From assembly GCF_001428125.1 (NCBI RefSeq), contig NZ_LMSM01000001.1, positions 311,306-375,305 on the forward strand: a DNA stretch of 64,000 nucleotides. The letters run 5' to 3'. This DNA is from Nocardioides sp. Soil774. GTDB taxonomy: Bacteria > Actinomycetota > Actinomycetes > Propionibacteriales > Nocardioidaceae. This document shows positions 57,462 through 64,000 of this stretch, piece after piece; the stretch's first letter is position 1; each line of letters starts with the position of its first letter. A model generated the notes under the pieces. That model ran no database searches. It was not told the origin of the DNA and worked only from the letters and a program-made list of their open reading frames with translations. The position numbers were made by a program, and so were the translations under genes.

Positions 57462-58160
57462 TCAGTCCTCGCCGCGGAGGGTGAACGACCGCAGCCGGTC
57501 ACCGGCGAACCACACGCCGACCACCGTCACCACGAGGCTGGCGCCGATCGCCCACGGCAGGCTGGCCGGGTCGGGGAGCTGGTCGGAGAGCTCGTGGCCG
57601 ACCCGCAGGCCCCACTGGCCGATGCTCAGCCAGGCGATGCCGGTGAAGAGGTTGCCGAGCAGGCTCTCCCAGATCAGCACGAACATCAGCGAGGCGATGA
57701 CCGCGTGGCGGGTGACCGCCGAGATGGCCAGGAACAGCGCGGAGTACGCCGTCCCGGCCACGACCGCGCCCACGAAGAGCGCCCACGCCCGGCCGGCGTC
57801 CCCGGTGAGGAGGGCGGCCAGGAGGATCGGCAGCGACCCCGCAGCCAGCGTGGCGGCCAGCGCGACCAGCCACTTGCTGAACGCCACCGCGTAGCGGTTC
57901 ACCGGCTTGGCGAGCAGGTAGACGATCGAGCCGTCGTCGACCTCGGGGCCGAGCACGGACGAGGCGGCGAGGATGGCGACCAGCGGCAGCACGAGCGGGT
58001 AGCCGAGGCCGGGCAGGAGCTCGAAGGCCGCCTCGCCGTCGGTGAGCGCGGTGACCAGCGCGACCAGCCCGACCAGGAGCACCGGGAAGGCGAGCAGCAG
58101 GAAGAAGCGCCGGCGTCCCAGCAGGGCCTGGAGGGCGAGCTTGGCAATGGTCGCGTTCAT
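57462..58160 (-). CDS. ABC-2 type permease
   Basis: A 232-residue protein with six membrane helices (RFFLLLAFPVLLVGLVALV, LVLPLVAILAASSVLGPEVDDGSIVYLLAKP, ALFVGAVVAGTAYSALFLAI, SLVVTVVGVWFAG). The GSIVYLLAKPVNR segment is typical of ABC-2 permeases of the NatB/ABC2_membrane type. It is last in the four-gene ABC operon, 16 bases after the second ATPase, which is its likely partner. The exported compound is unknown. Confidence 0.85.
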   Translation of the reverse strand: MNATIAKLALQALLGRRRFFLLLAFPVLLVGLVALVTALTDGEAAFELLPGLGYPLVLPLVAILAASSVLGPEVDDGSIVYLLAKPVNRYAVAFSKWLVALAATLAAGSLPILLAALLTGDAGRAWALFVGAVVAGTAYSALFLAISAVTRHAVIASLMFVLIWESLLGNLFTGIAWLSIGQWGLRVGHELSDQLPDPASLPWAIGASLVVTVVGVWFAGDRLRSFTLRGED

Positions 58161-58176
58161 CAGGAGGCTCCCGTGG

Positions 58177-59088
58177 TCATCGGGCCACCAGGTAGGCGAA
58201 CACGCTCTCCAGCGACTCGTCGCTGGGGGAGAGCTCGAAGATGGTCAGGTCGTGACGTCGGGCCAGCTCGGGCAGCCCGACGGCGAAGCTGCCCAGGTCG
58301 TCGACCTGGACGTCGAGGTGGTCGCCGCGCAGGGCCACCGCGCGCACCGACACCTGCTCCATGAGCAGCGCGGCCAGGGTGCGGTTGTCGCTGGACTGCA
58401 CGGCGTACTGCACCGGGCGGTCGGTCATCAGCTGCCGGATCGCGCCGAAGTCGCCCGAGGCCGCGTGGCGCCCGGAGACGACCACCTCGATGTGGCGGGC
58501 CAGGCGCTCGACCTCCTCGAGGATGTGCGAGCTGAAGAGCACCGTGCGGCCCTCGTCGCCGAGGCGGCGGAGCAGGTCCATCAGGTGCATGCGCTGGCGC
58601 GGGTCGACGCCGTTGAAGGGCTCGTCGAGCAGCAGCACCGACGGGTCGTGGACCAGCGCGGCGGCGATCTTGACCCGCTGCCGCATGCCCTTGGAGTAGG
58701 TGTCGAGGCGCCGCCCGGCGGGCTCGACCATGTCGACGACGCCGAGGATGCGCTCGGTCGCGGCGGCCGCGTCGGGCAGGCGGTGCAGGTCGGCGTTGGC
58801 GCGGACGAACTGTCGACCGGTGAGGTAGCCGAAGCTGAGCTCGCGCTCGGGCACCAGCCCGATCCGGCGGTAGATCTCGGTGTTGCGCCACACCGGGCGG
58901 CCGTCGAGCGTGACGTGTCCCGACGACGGGGCGAGGAAGCCCGACATCATCGCCAGCAGCGTGGTCTTGCCCGCGCCGTTCGGGCCGAGCAGGCCGGTGA
59001 CGCCGGGGCCGATCGTCAGCGAGACGTCGTTGACCGCGACGACGTTGCCGAACCAGCGCGACGCGGAGTCGAGGACCAGGGTGCTCAT
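58177..59088 (-). CDS. ABC transporter ATP-binding protein
   Basis: A 303-residue ABC ATPase: Walker A GPNGAGKTT, signature YSKGMRQR, Walker B VLLLDEPFNGVDP, H-loop SSHILEEVE. The C-terminal 80 residues (VQYAVQSSDNRTLAALLMEQ and on) are the usual extension of NatA/CcmA-like exporters. The ATG overlaps the upstream permease stop by four bases. Likely partner of the permeases on either side. Confidence 0.93.
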   Translation of the reverse strand: MSTLVLDSASRWFGNVVAVNDVSLTIGPGVTGLLGPNGAGKTTLLAMMSGFLAPSSGHVTLDGRPVWRNTEIYRRIGLVPERELSFGYLTGRQFVRANADLHRLPDAAAATERILGVVDMVEPAGRRLDTYSKGMRQRVKIAAALVHDPSVLLLDEPFNGVDPRQRMHLMDLLRRLGDEGRTVLFSSHILEEVERLARHIEVVVSGRHAASGDFGAIRQLMTDRPVQYAVQSSDNRTLAALLMEQVSVRAVALRGDHLDVQVDDLGSFAVGLPELARRHDLTIFELSPSDESLESVFAYLVAR

Positions 59089-59966
59089 CGCGTGCCCACC
59101 TTCCGGAAGCGGGCCACCAGCCCGAGCAGGCAGCCGCCGATGAGCAGCAGCGCCACCAGGACGTACGCCGGCACCCACGCGCCGTCGACCGGGGCCGGGG
59201 TGTCGAGGCCTGCGCCCCACGCGTTGGCGAGCCCGTTGTGCAGCGACCAGGGGGAGACCAGGCCGACGCCGACGGACGCCGGGTCCTCGCCCTCGGCGGA
59301 CGCGATGTTCTGGACCGCCGTGACCACCCCGGAGAGCACGATCAGCGCCATCACCGAGCCGACGACCGCGAAGCCGCGGCGCAGGGAGACCGACGAGATC
59401 AGCCCGGTCACGCCGGCGATCAGTGCGGCCAGGCCGGCCTGCAGGACCAGGGCCTTGAGCGCGTCGGTGGTCTGGTCGCTCTTGTCGAGCCCTGCCAGCA
59501 TCGCGCCGAGGTAGAGCAGCACCGTGGGAAGCGCCGTGAACAGCCACATCGCGACGGCCAGCGAGGCCCAGCGCACCAGCGCGAAGACGGTCGCGGGGAG
59601 CGGGCGGGCCAGGTAGAGCACGATCGAGCGGTGGCGCAGGTCGCGCGAGAACAGCACCGGGGCCTGCGAGGCCGCGAAGAGGCTGACCAGGAGCTGGGTC
59701 TGGTTGGTGTAGGCGGCGTACGACACCGGCAGCGAGCGCAGGCCGGTGAGGACGACGAAGCCCACCACGACCGCGGCCGGCAGCAGCGACATGCCGAGCA
59801 GGAGGAACGGCATGACCTTCGACCTGCCCGAGCGGCCCAGGCCGTAGGCGTGGCGCAGGCCGGTGACGAAGAGCGTGCGGGCGATCGTCGCGGTGCCGTC
59901 GCGCGGGCCGTCGTAGCGGCGGTAGCCGAGGTCGTGGATGACCCCGGAGCGGGGAGCCTCAGGCAC
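59085..59966 (-). CDS. ABC-2 type permease
   Basis: A 293-residue permease of six membrane helices after an N-terminal cytosolic stretch with IHDLGYRRYDGPRDG, a motif found in many actinobacterial ABC-2 permeases of this kind. FSRDLRHRSIVLYLARPLPATVFALVRW is the ABC-2 coupling region. It overlaps the first ATPase gene by eight bases and the second by four, so each permease lies directly after an ATPase. Confidence 0.88.
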   Translation of the reverse strand: MPEAPRSGVIHDLGYRRYDGPRDGTATIARTLFVTGLRHAYGLGRSGRSKVMPFLLLGMSLLPAAVVVGFVVLTGLRSLPVSYAAYTNQTQLLVSLFAASQAPVLFSRDLRHRSIVLYLARPLPATVFALVRWASLAVAMWLFTALPTVLLYLGAMLAGLDKSDQTTDALKALVLQAGLAALIAGVTGLISSVSLRRGFAVVGSVMALIVLSGVVTAVQNIASAEGEDPASVGVGLVSPWSLHNGLANAWGAGLDTPAPVDGAWVPAYVLVALLLIGGCLLGLVARFRKVGTR

Positions 59967-60915
59967 GGGCGCCTCCTTCCAGGAAGACGTCCTCGAGGTG
60001 GCGGCGGTCGGGCTGCAGGCGCATCAGCCCCAGGCCGAGCTCGGCGGCGACGTCGCGGATGAGGTCGTGCGCGACCCCCTCGGCGGCGAGCTCGGGCGGG
60101 GGCGGGTCGATGGCGACCATCGCCCCGCGCGGGCGGCAGGTGAGCCCGCGGCGGGCGAGCGCCTCGCCGAGCAGGTCGCGCTCGGTCTCGGTGCCGACGA
60201 CCTCGACCAGCAGGCTGCCGGTGCGCTGGAGGAAGTCGCCGGTCGCGCTCGAGCGCAGCAGGTGGCCGCCGTCCAGGACGATCACGTGGTCGCTGACCTG
60301 CTCGAGCTCGCCGAGCAGGTGCGAGGTGACGAGGACGGCGATGCCGAAGTCGCTGCCGATGCGCTGCACCAGCCGCAGCATGTCGGTGCGCGCGGCCGGG
60401 TCGAGGCCGTTGGTGGGCTCGTCGAGGAAGACCAGCTGCGGGTCGTGGGCCAGCGCCTGGGCGAGCTTGGCGCGCTGCTTCATGCCGGTGGAGTAGCCAC
60501 CCATCGGCCGGTAGCGCTCCTCGTCGAGCCCCACGTGGCGCAGCACGTCGGCCGAGCGCTCACGAGCGGCGCTGGCGCCGAGGCCCGACATCCGCGCCAT
60601 GTGCACCACGAAGTCGCTGGCGCTGACGTCGGGCGGCAGGCAGTCGTGCTCGGGCATGTAGCCCACGACGCGCCGGATCTCCTGCCCTCCGTGGTCGATG
60701 TCGTGGCCGAGCACCGTGGCGTGGCCGGCAGTCGGCTCGAGCAGCCCGAGCAGGATCTTGATCAGGGTCGACTTGCCGGCGCCGTTGGCGCCCACGAGGC
60801 CCGTGACGCCCGCGCCGACGTCGACCGTGAGGTCGGTCAGCGCATGGACCGTCCCGTAGTGCTTGGTGAGGCCCGCGGTCGCGATGACCGGCGGGCCGGT
60901 GTGTTCCCCCGTCAC
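59959..60915 (-). CDS. ABC transporter ATP-binding protein (first gene of the operon)
   Basis: A 318-residue ABC ATPase: Walker A GANGAGKST, signature YSTGMKQR, Walker B LVFLDEPTNGLDP, H-loop TSHLLGELE. I chose the GTG at 60915 over the ATG at 60942 because TAGCGT lies seven bases before it, matching the leaderless rule seen across the window; the ATG would put the box inside the gene. A C-terminal domain (LLVEVVGTETERDLLGEAL and on) follows the nucleotide-binding domain. First of a four-gene operon of two ATPases and two permeases. Confidence 0.92.
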   Translation of the reverse strand: MTGEHTGPPVIATAGLTKHYGTVHALTDLTVDVGAGVTGLVGANGAGKSTLIKILLGLLEPTAGHATVLGHDIDHGGQEIRRVVGYMPEHDCLPPDVSASDFVVHMARMSGLGASAARERSADVLRHVGLDEERYRPMGGYSTGMKQRAKLAQALAHDPQLVFLDEPTNGLDPAARTDMLRLVQRIGSDFGIAVLVTSHLLGELEQVSDHVIVLDGGHLLRSSATGDFLQRTGSLLVEVVGTETERDLLGEALARRGLTCRPRGAMVAIDPPPPELAAEGVAHDLIRDVAAELGLGLMRLQPDRRHLEDVFLEGGARA

Positions 60916-60922
60916 GGTCGTC

Positions 60923-60928
60923 ACGCTA
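60923..60928 (-). promoter_or_regulatory. -10 box TAGCGT of a leaderless transcript (ABC operon)
   Basis: TAGCGT, seven bases, GTG at 60915 on the minus strand. Confidence 0.6.
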
Positions 60929-61012
60929 GCGGTCGCGGCCATGCCAGGGCATCAGGGATCGCCCGGACCTGCGTGGAGGTCCTGTGGAGGTCCGTCCGTC
61001 ACACCTGAGGGG

Positions 61013-61062
61013 GATCCGTCATCCGGTGCCGACGTCATGGGTGCGCGTTCGTATGACGGATC
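61013..61062. promoter_or_regulatory. Inverted repeat upstream of the tRNA promoter
   Basis: GATCCGTCAT at 61013 and ATGACGGATC at 61053 form a perfect 10-base inverted repeat with a 30-base spacer. The right arm ends 10 bases before the TAGGCT box of the tRNA, over the expected -35 position. It may be an operator or a hairpin. Confidence 0.4.
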
Positions 61063-61072
61063 GCGCAGACCC

Positions 61073-61078
61073 TAGGCT
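61073..61078 (+). promoter_or_regulatory. -10 box TAGGCT of the tRNA gene
   Basis: TAGGCT followed by 11 bases before the mature tRNA 5' end at 61090, giving a leader of about four or five bases to be removed by RNase P. Confidence 0.5.
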
Positions 61079-61089
61079 GTTCCGCACAT

Positions 61090-61171
61090 TCCCCGGTTGG
61101 TCTGCCGGCAGGGCCCGCCTGACTTTGAATCAGGACTAGCGACGTAGGTTCGACTCCTACCCGGGGAGCCA
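61090..61171 (+). tRNA. tRNA-Gln (anticodon TTG) with an atypical variable loop
   Basis: The acceptor stem is TCCCCGG/CCGGGGA, followed by G and an encoded CCA (61169-61171). The T arm is GTAGG, TTCGACT, CCTAC. The anticodon arm is CCTGA, CTTTGAA, TCAGG, giving anticodon TTG (glutamine). The first pair T1-A72 and base G73 fit tRNA-Gln. The D stem GGTC/GGCC has one G-U pair and leaves one extra base; the loop holds the conserved GG. The variable region ACTAGCGAC is nine bases, not the usual four or five of class I tRNAs, nor a true class II arm. It may be a divergent copy. Confidence 0.82.
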
Positions 61172-61192
61172 GTCCGTCGAGGTGTGTCCCGA

Positions 61193-61198
61193 TAGCGT
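61193..61198 (+). promoter_or_regulatory. -10 box TAGCGT of a leaderless transcript
   Basis: TAGCGT, six bases, ATG at 61205, just after the tRNA. Confidence 0.6.
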
Positions 61199-61204
61199 CG
61201 CGGT

Positions 61205-61582
61205 ATGCCCGTCATCGAGATCGTCGGCGTCTACGACGCGGACGCCGGCCTGCTCGGGGAGGCGGCGTACGTCTGGGGGAAGCTGCGCGGCACCCACCAC
61301 TGCGGGCTCTGCGACATCACGCACGGGACCGTACGGCGCAAGCCGGCGTGGGACGCGATGGCGGCGAGCCTGCCGGTGCCGGTGCGGCTGCTCCACCTCA
61401 ACGAGCTCGACGACGAGCTGCGGTCGGTCGTCGCGGTCGCCGGGGCACCGGTCGTGCTCGCACGCGACGACGAGGGGTGGCGTGCGCTGGTCGGAGGGGG
61501 CGAGCTCGACGCGATGGCGGGCTCGGTCGATGCCCTCGAGGCCGTCCTCGTCCGGCACCTCGGCGAGGTCGGCACCCCGTGA
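61205..61582 (+). CDS. Conserved hypothetical protein with a CxxC motif
   Basis: A 125-residue soluble protein. HHCGLCDITHG (about residues 31-41) holds a C-x-x-C pair, followed by RKPAWDAMAASLPVPVRLLHLNELDDEL and APVVLARDDEGW. The pattern G-x-x-HH-C-x-L-C-D-I-T-HG recurs, as I recall, in small proteins of many bacteria with no known role; a thiol or metal site is likely. It is set by TAGCGT six bases upstream and overlaps the TspO-like gene (GTGA). Confidence 0.65.
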   Translation: MPVIEIVGVYDADAGLLGEAAYVWGKLRGTHHCGLCDITHGTVRRKPAWDAMAASLPVPVRLLHLNELDDELRSVVAVAGAPVVLARDDEGWRALVGGGELDAMAGSVDALEAVLVRHLGEVGTP

Positions 61583-62043
61583 CGACGTGGGCCCCGACGC
61601 TCGCCTGGTGCGCGCTGGTGGTCGTCTTCGCCGCGCTCGCCAACGTGTGGAACGGCCACGACCCGGGCTGGTACGACGCGCTGCGCCGCCCGTCGTTCCA
61701 GCCGCCCGACGTGGTCTTCGGCCTGATGTGGCCGCTCAGCTTCGCGCTGCTGCTGGTCGTCGGCCTGACGGCCGTCCGCACCGCGCCCACCGACGCGGCG
61801 TGGACCGCGACCGGCGTGCTCGCGGCCTCGGTCGTGCTGGCGCTCGGCTGGGCGTGGCTGTTCTACGTGCCCCACCACCTGGCCGGCGCCGCGGCCTGCC
61901 TGGCCGGAGCGGCGGCGCTGACGTGGGCGCTGCTCGTCGTGGTGGCGCGGCTCGAGCCGTGGGCCGGCCTCGCGCTCGCGCCGTACGCGCTGTGGTTGAC
62001 CGTGGCGACCGCGCTGTCGGTGTCCTACGCGAAGCTCGGCTGA
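61579..62043 (+). CDS. TspO/MBR-related membrane protein
   Basis: A 154-residue protein with five membrane helices, starting at the GTG that overlaps the previous stop. WYDALRRPSFQPPDVVFGLMWPLSFALLLV matches the TspO loop-and-helix pattern (proline-rich loop, then W-x-L), and LGWAWLFYVPH stands where typical members have N-x-x-W-x-P-x-F. It is a more divergent paralogue of the gene at 431-919. The coupling to a CxxC protein suggests redox or tetrapyrrole-linked work, which is inference. Confidence 0.72.
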   Translation: MTTWAPTLAWCALVVVFAALANVWNGHDPGWYDALRRPSFQPPDVVFGLMWPLSFALLLVVGLTAVRTAPTDAAWTATGVLAASVVLALGWAWLFYVPHHLAGAAACLAGAAALTWALLVVVARLEPWAGLALAPYALWLTVATALSVSYAKLG

Positions 62044-62097
62044 CGTCAGCCCAATTCGCTGGCGCACCTCCCCTGCCGACCACCACGATGGCGCGTG

Positions 62098-62688
62098 ATG
62101 GCCACCACGACGACGAACGACGACCTGCTGTCGCGCGTGCGCACCCTCGCCACGACCGGTGACCGGGTGCCGGTCGTCGGCATCAGCGGGCACGGAGGGG
62201 CCGGCAAGTCGACGCTGGCGGAGAGGCTCGCACAGGACCTGGGGCTCACGCCGGAGCAGGTCGTCGGCACCGACTCCTGCTACGCCACGACCTGCGGCCC
62301 CGGCGCCGGGATGTGGGAGCAGCACGACTGGGCGCTCGTCGAGGCCGTCGTCGCTCGGGCGAGGGCCGGTGCGGACCGGCTGTCCTACGACTACCGCTGG
62401 TGGCTCGGCGAGACCGGCGTGAGCGACGAGCCGATGCCGTCGGTGCTGATCGTGGAGGGGATCCGGCTGTTCCACGAGCGCAGCGACGGGTGGTTCGACC
62501 TGTCGGTGTGGATCGACCTGGACGCCGGCGCGGCCGGCGCCCGGGCCAAGGCGCGCAACGTGCTGCAGGGCGACGACCGGTCCGAGCTCGACCTCTGGGA
62601 CACCAAGTGGATCCCCGAGGGCCACCTCTACGAGCAGCTCGCCCGTCCGCGCGAGCGCGCCGACCTCGTGCTCGCCGCCGAGGGCTGA
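62098..62688 (+). CDS. Uridine kinase-like P-loop kinase
   Basis: A 196-residue P-loop kinase: Walker A GISGHGGAGKSTLAERLA, an aspartate after the second strand (VVGTDSCYATTC), LSYDYRWWLGETG, IVEGIRLFHERSDGWFDLSVWIDLDA (Walker B-like and lid). It has the layout of uridine kinase/phosphoribulokinase-like enzymes. The substrate is unknown; a nucleoside or small sugar is likely. The ATG at 62098 follows a GTG that could also start it. A strong hairpin follows the stop. Confidence 0.78.
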   Translation: MATTTTNDDLLSRVRTLATTGDRVPVVGISGHGGAGKSTLAERLAQDLGLTPEQVVGTDSCYATTCGPGAGMWEQHDWALVEAVVARARAGADRLSYDYRWWLGETGVSDEPMPSVLIVEGIRLFHERSDGWFDLSVWIDLDAGAAGARAKARNVLQGDDRSELDLWDTKWIPEGHLYEQLARPRERADLVLAAEG

Positions 62689-62700
62689 GCCCCGCAGGGG

Positions 62701-62725
62701 TGGTCCCGGCTCGGGGCCGGGACCA
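62701..62725 (+). terminator. GC-rich hairpin after the kinase gene
   Basis: TGGTCCCGGC and GCCGGGACCA form a perfect 10-base-pair stem with the loop TCGGG, 12 bases after the kinase stop. There is no T run. Confidence 0.55.
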
Positions 62726-62789
62726 ACGACCCTGTGCGGACGGGCGGGTCGCGATGAGACTCGACGGTGAGACCTCGAGGAGATCACCG

Positions 62790-63119
62790 ATGCACCCTGG
62801 CCCCACCCACGCCTCCACCTCTTCTGCCCGTGCCTCCGCCCAGCACTCTGCCGCCCGCCCGAGCGACCCCGTCCGGGTCCTGGTCGACGACGTGCCCGAG
62901 CTCGGCGAGCGCGTGCGGGAGGCCGCGCGACGCGCCCGCGAGACCGACCGCGCCGTCGAGCTCGTCGAGCCCGACCTGGCCGTGGACGACCACGAGGGGC
63001 GGGCGCGGCGGTGCCGGCGGATGGACGAGGCGCTCGCGGCGGTGCGGGACGCGGCGCCCGGCGTCGAGGTGAGGGTGGCGGTCGCGGTCGACCTGCCCCG
63101 ACCGCGGAGCCCGCGATGA
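62790..63119 (+). CDS. Small hypothetical protein coupled to the TreT-like gene
   Basis: A 109-residue protein with a serine/alanine-rich start and the helix-rich part VLVDDVPELGERVREAARRARETDRAVELVEPDLAVDDHEGRARRCRRMDEALAAVRDAAPGVEVRVAVAVDLP. I do not recognise it. GGAG stands seven bases before the ATG at 62790; an ATG at 62755 would lengthen it. Its TGA overlaps the start of the TreT-like gene (ATGA), so the two are co-translated, and a role with that enzyme is likely. Confidence 0.55.
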   Translation: MHPGPTHASTSSARASAQHSAARPSDPVRVLVDDVPELGERVREAARRARETDRAVELVEPDLAVDDHEGRARRCRRMDEALAAVRDAAPGVEVRVAVAVDLPRPRSPR

Positions 63120-64000
63120 CCCGGCAGACGACCGAGCTGGCGCCAGGGGTGTTCGACGTCGACGTCGTGCCGGTGGCGCTGGAGCGCCTCGCGCCCCTGC
63201 TCAGCCCCGAGCGCGTCGCCCGCATGCGGGCCTACGCCGCGGCCGGCAACGAGCTGCTGGGCGGCCGGACGGTGTGGTGCGTGAACTCGACGGCGCGCGG
63301 CGGCGGGGTCGCGGAGATGCTGCACACCCTGGTCGCCTACGCCGCGGGGACCGGCGTCGACATCCGGTGGCTGGTGCTGGGCGGCGACCCGGAGTTCTTC
63401 GCGGTGACCAAGCGCCTGCACAACCGGCTGCACGGCGTCGCCGGCGACGCGGGGCCGCTCGACGCCGGCGCGCGGGCGACGTACGACGCCACACTGGCGC
63501 GGCACCGCGACGAGGTGGCCGCGCGGGTGCGGGCCGGCGACATCGTGCTGCTGCACGACCCGCAGACCGCCGGGCTCGTCGAGTGCCTGCGCGAGCGCGG
63601 CGCCCTCGTGGTGTGGCGCTGCCACATCGGCCTCGACGAGCGCAACGCCCACACCTCGGAGGGCTGGGCGTTCCTGCGACCGATGCTCGAGCCGGCAGCC
63701 GCGTTCATCTTCTCGCGGACGCAGTTCGCCCCCGAGTGGGTCGGCCGCGACCGGTTGTGGATCATCCCGCCGTCGCTGGACCCCTTCAGCCAGAAGAACG
63801 TCGACCTGTCCGCGCACGACGTCGACGACCTCGTGCACCGCGACGGCCTCGTGGTCGAGGGCGGCCCGCTGCCGCGCGAGGGCCGCGCGGTGCTGCAGGT
63901 GAGCCGGTGGGACCGCCTCAAGGACATGGCCGGCGTGCAGGCGGCGTTCGCCGAGCACCTGGGCGAGCTGCCCGCCGACGTCCACCTGGTCCTCGCCGGC
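63116..64000 (+). CDS. TreT-like (trehalose synthase-type) GT4 glycosyltransferase, 5' part
   Basis: The first 295 codons of a GT-B protein that runs off the right edge. VWCVNSTARGGGVAEMLHTLVAYAAGTGVDIRWLVLGGDPEFFAVTKRLHNRLHG is the N-terminal mark of trehalose-forming glycosyltransferase TreT and related trehalose phosphorylases. It is followed by DIVLLHDPQTAGLVECLRERGALVVWRCHIGLDERN and the linker VLQVSRWDRLKDMAGV, where the UDP/ADP-glucose-binding domain begins. It would join glucose from a nucleotide sugar to glucose. No stop is in the window. Confidence 0.82.
   Translation, partial: MTRQTTELAPGVFDVDVVPVALERLAPLLSPERVARMRAYAAAGNELLGGRTVWCVNSTARGGGVAEMLHTLVAYAAGTGVDIRWLVLGGDPEFFAVTKRLHNRLHGVAGDAGPLDAGARATYDATLARHRDEVAARVRAGDIVLLHDPQTAGLVECLRERGALVVWRCHIGLDERNAHTSEGWAFLRPMLEPAAAFIFSRTQFAPEWVGRDRLWIIPPSLDPFSQKNVDLSAHDVDDLVHRDGLVVEGGPLPREGRAVLQVSRWDRLKDMAGVQAAFAEHLGELPADVHLVLAG

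Noticed and set aside
61090-61171. Attachment site for an integrative element in the tRNA 3' end
   Set aside because: No integrase gene downstream and no second copy of the tRNA 3' end within the window.

Overview
The window is 64 kb of very GC-rich chromosome from an actinobacterium, most likely a member of the Nocardioidaceae (Nocardioides-like). This rests on codon use (strong G/C third-position bias, many GTG starts), an actinobacterial conservon (cvnABCD), the coproporphyrin-dependent haem genes hemE, hemY/cgoX and hemQ, a DUF3000 gene, split NHEJ genes, a WS/DGAT acyltransferase and WXG100 proteins. There is no rRNA, prophage, CRISPR array or intact insertion sequence. One tRNA is present. 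The assignment is inference from gene content, not from a database search.

Layout: 1-0.9 kb, a WXG100 pair and a TspO gene. 1.0-3.4 kb, a DUF2945 gene, an Fe-S photolyase and an unknown protein. 3.4-8.7 kb (minus strand), a tightly overlapping operon of GAF-SpoIIE phosphatase, cellulose-synthase-like GT2, STAS protein, RsbW-like kinase and secreted GH26-like glycosidase. 8.8-10 kb, a secreted nuclease. 10.3-15.8 kb, the conservon and an orphan amino-acid binding lipoprotein. 15.9-29.2 kb, a mixed stretch: Ca2+/H+ antiporter, small alarmone synthetase with an overlapping 8-codon uORF, phosphodiester glycosidase, orphan methyltransferase, WS/DGAT, YbdK-like ligase, ThrE exporter and a two-component system with a divergent membrane protein. 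29.3-35.7 kb, HrpA helicase, a putative structured RNA, a PemK-like protein and a sugar-binding lipoprotein.

35.8-49.3 kb is the RNase D / DUF3000 / haem region, split by a sulfonate-utilisation cassette (LysR, SfnB/DszC-like and SsuD-like monooxygenases, two flavin reductases, MHS permease). 49.4-57.4 kb holds an NADP oxidoreductase, the NHEJ primase and ligase, a GT4-Stealth fusion and a divergent sulfotransferase. 57.5-60.9 kb is a double ABC transporter operon. 61-64 kb has an atypical tRNA-Gln, a second TspO-like gene, a uridine-kinase-like gene and the start of a TreT-like glycosyltransferase.

A window-wide feature is transcription and translation starting at the same place: at least 18 genes have a TAnnnT box exactly 6 or 7 bases before the start codon, so they probably make leaderless mRNAs. 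This rule fixes several start codons, shows two divergent genes sharing one overlapping -10 box (45.89 kb), and puts the predicted 5' end of the unannotated four-stem RNA at 33.73 kb exactly on the first base of its closing helix. That RNA and the partner-switch/glycan operon are the two most promising candidates for undescribed biology here.
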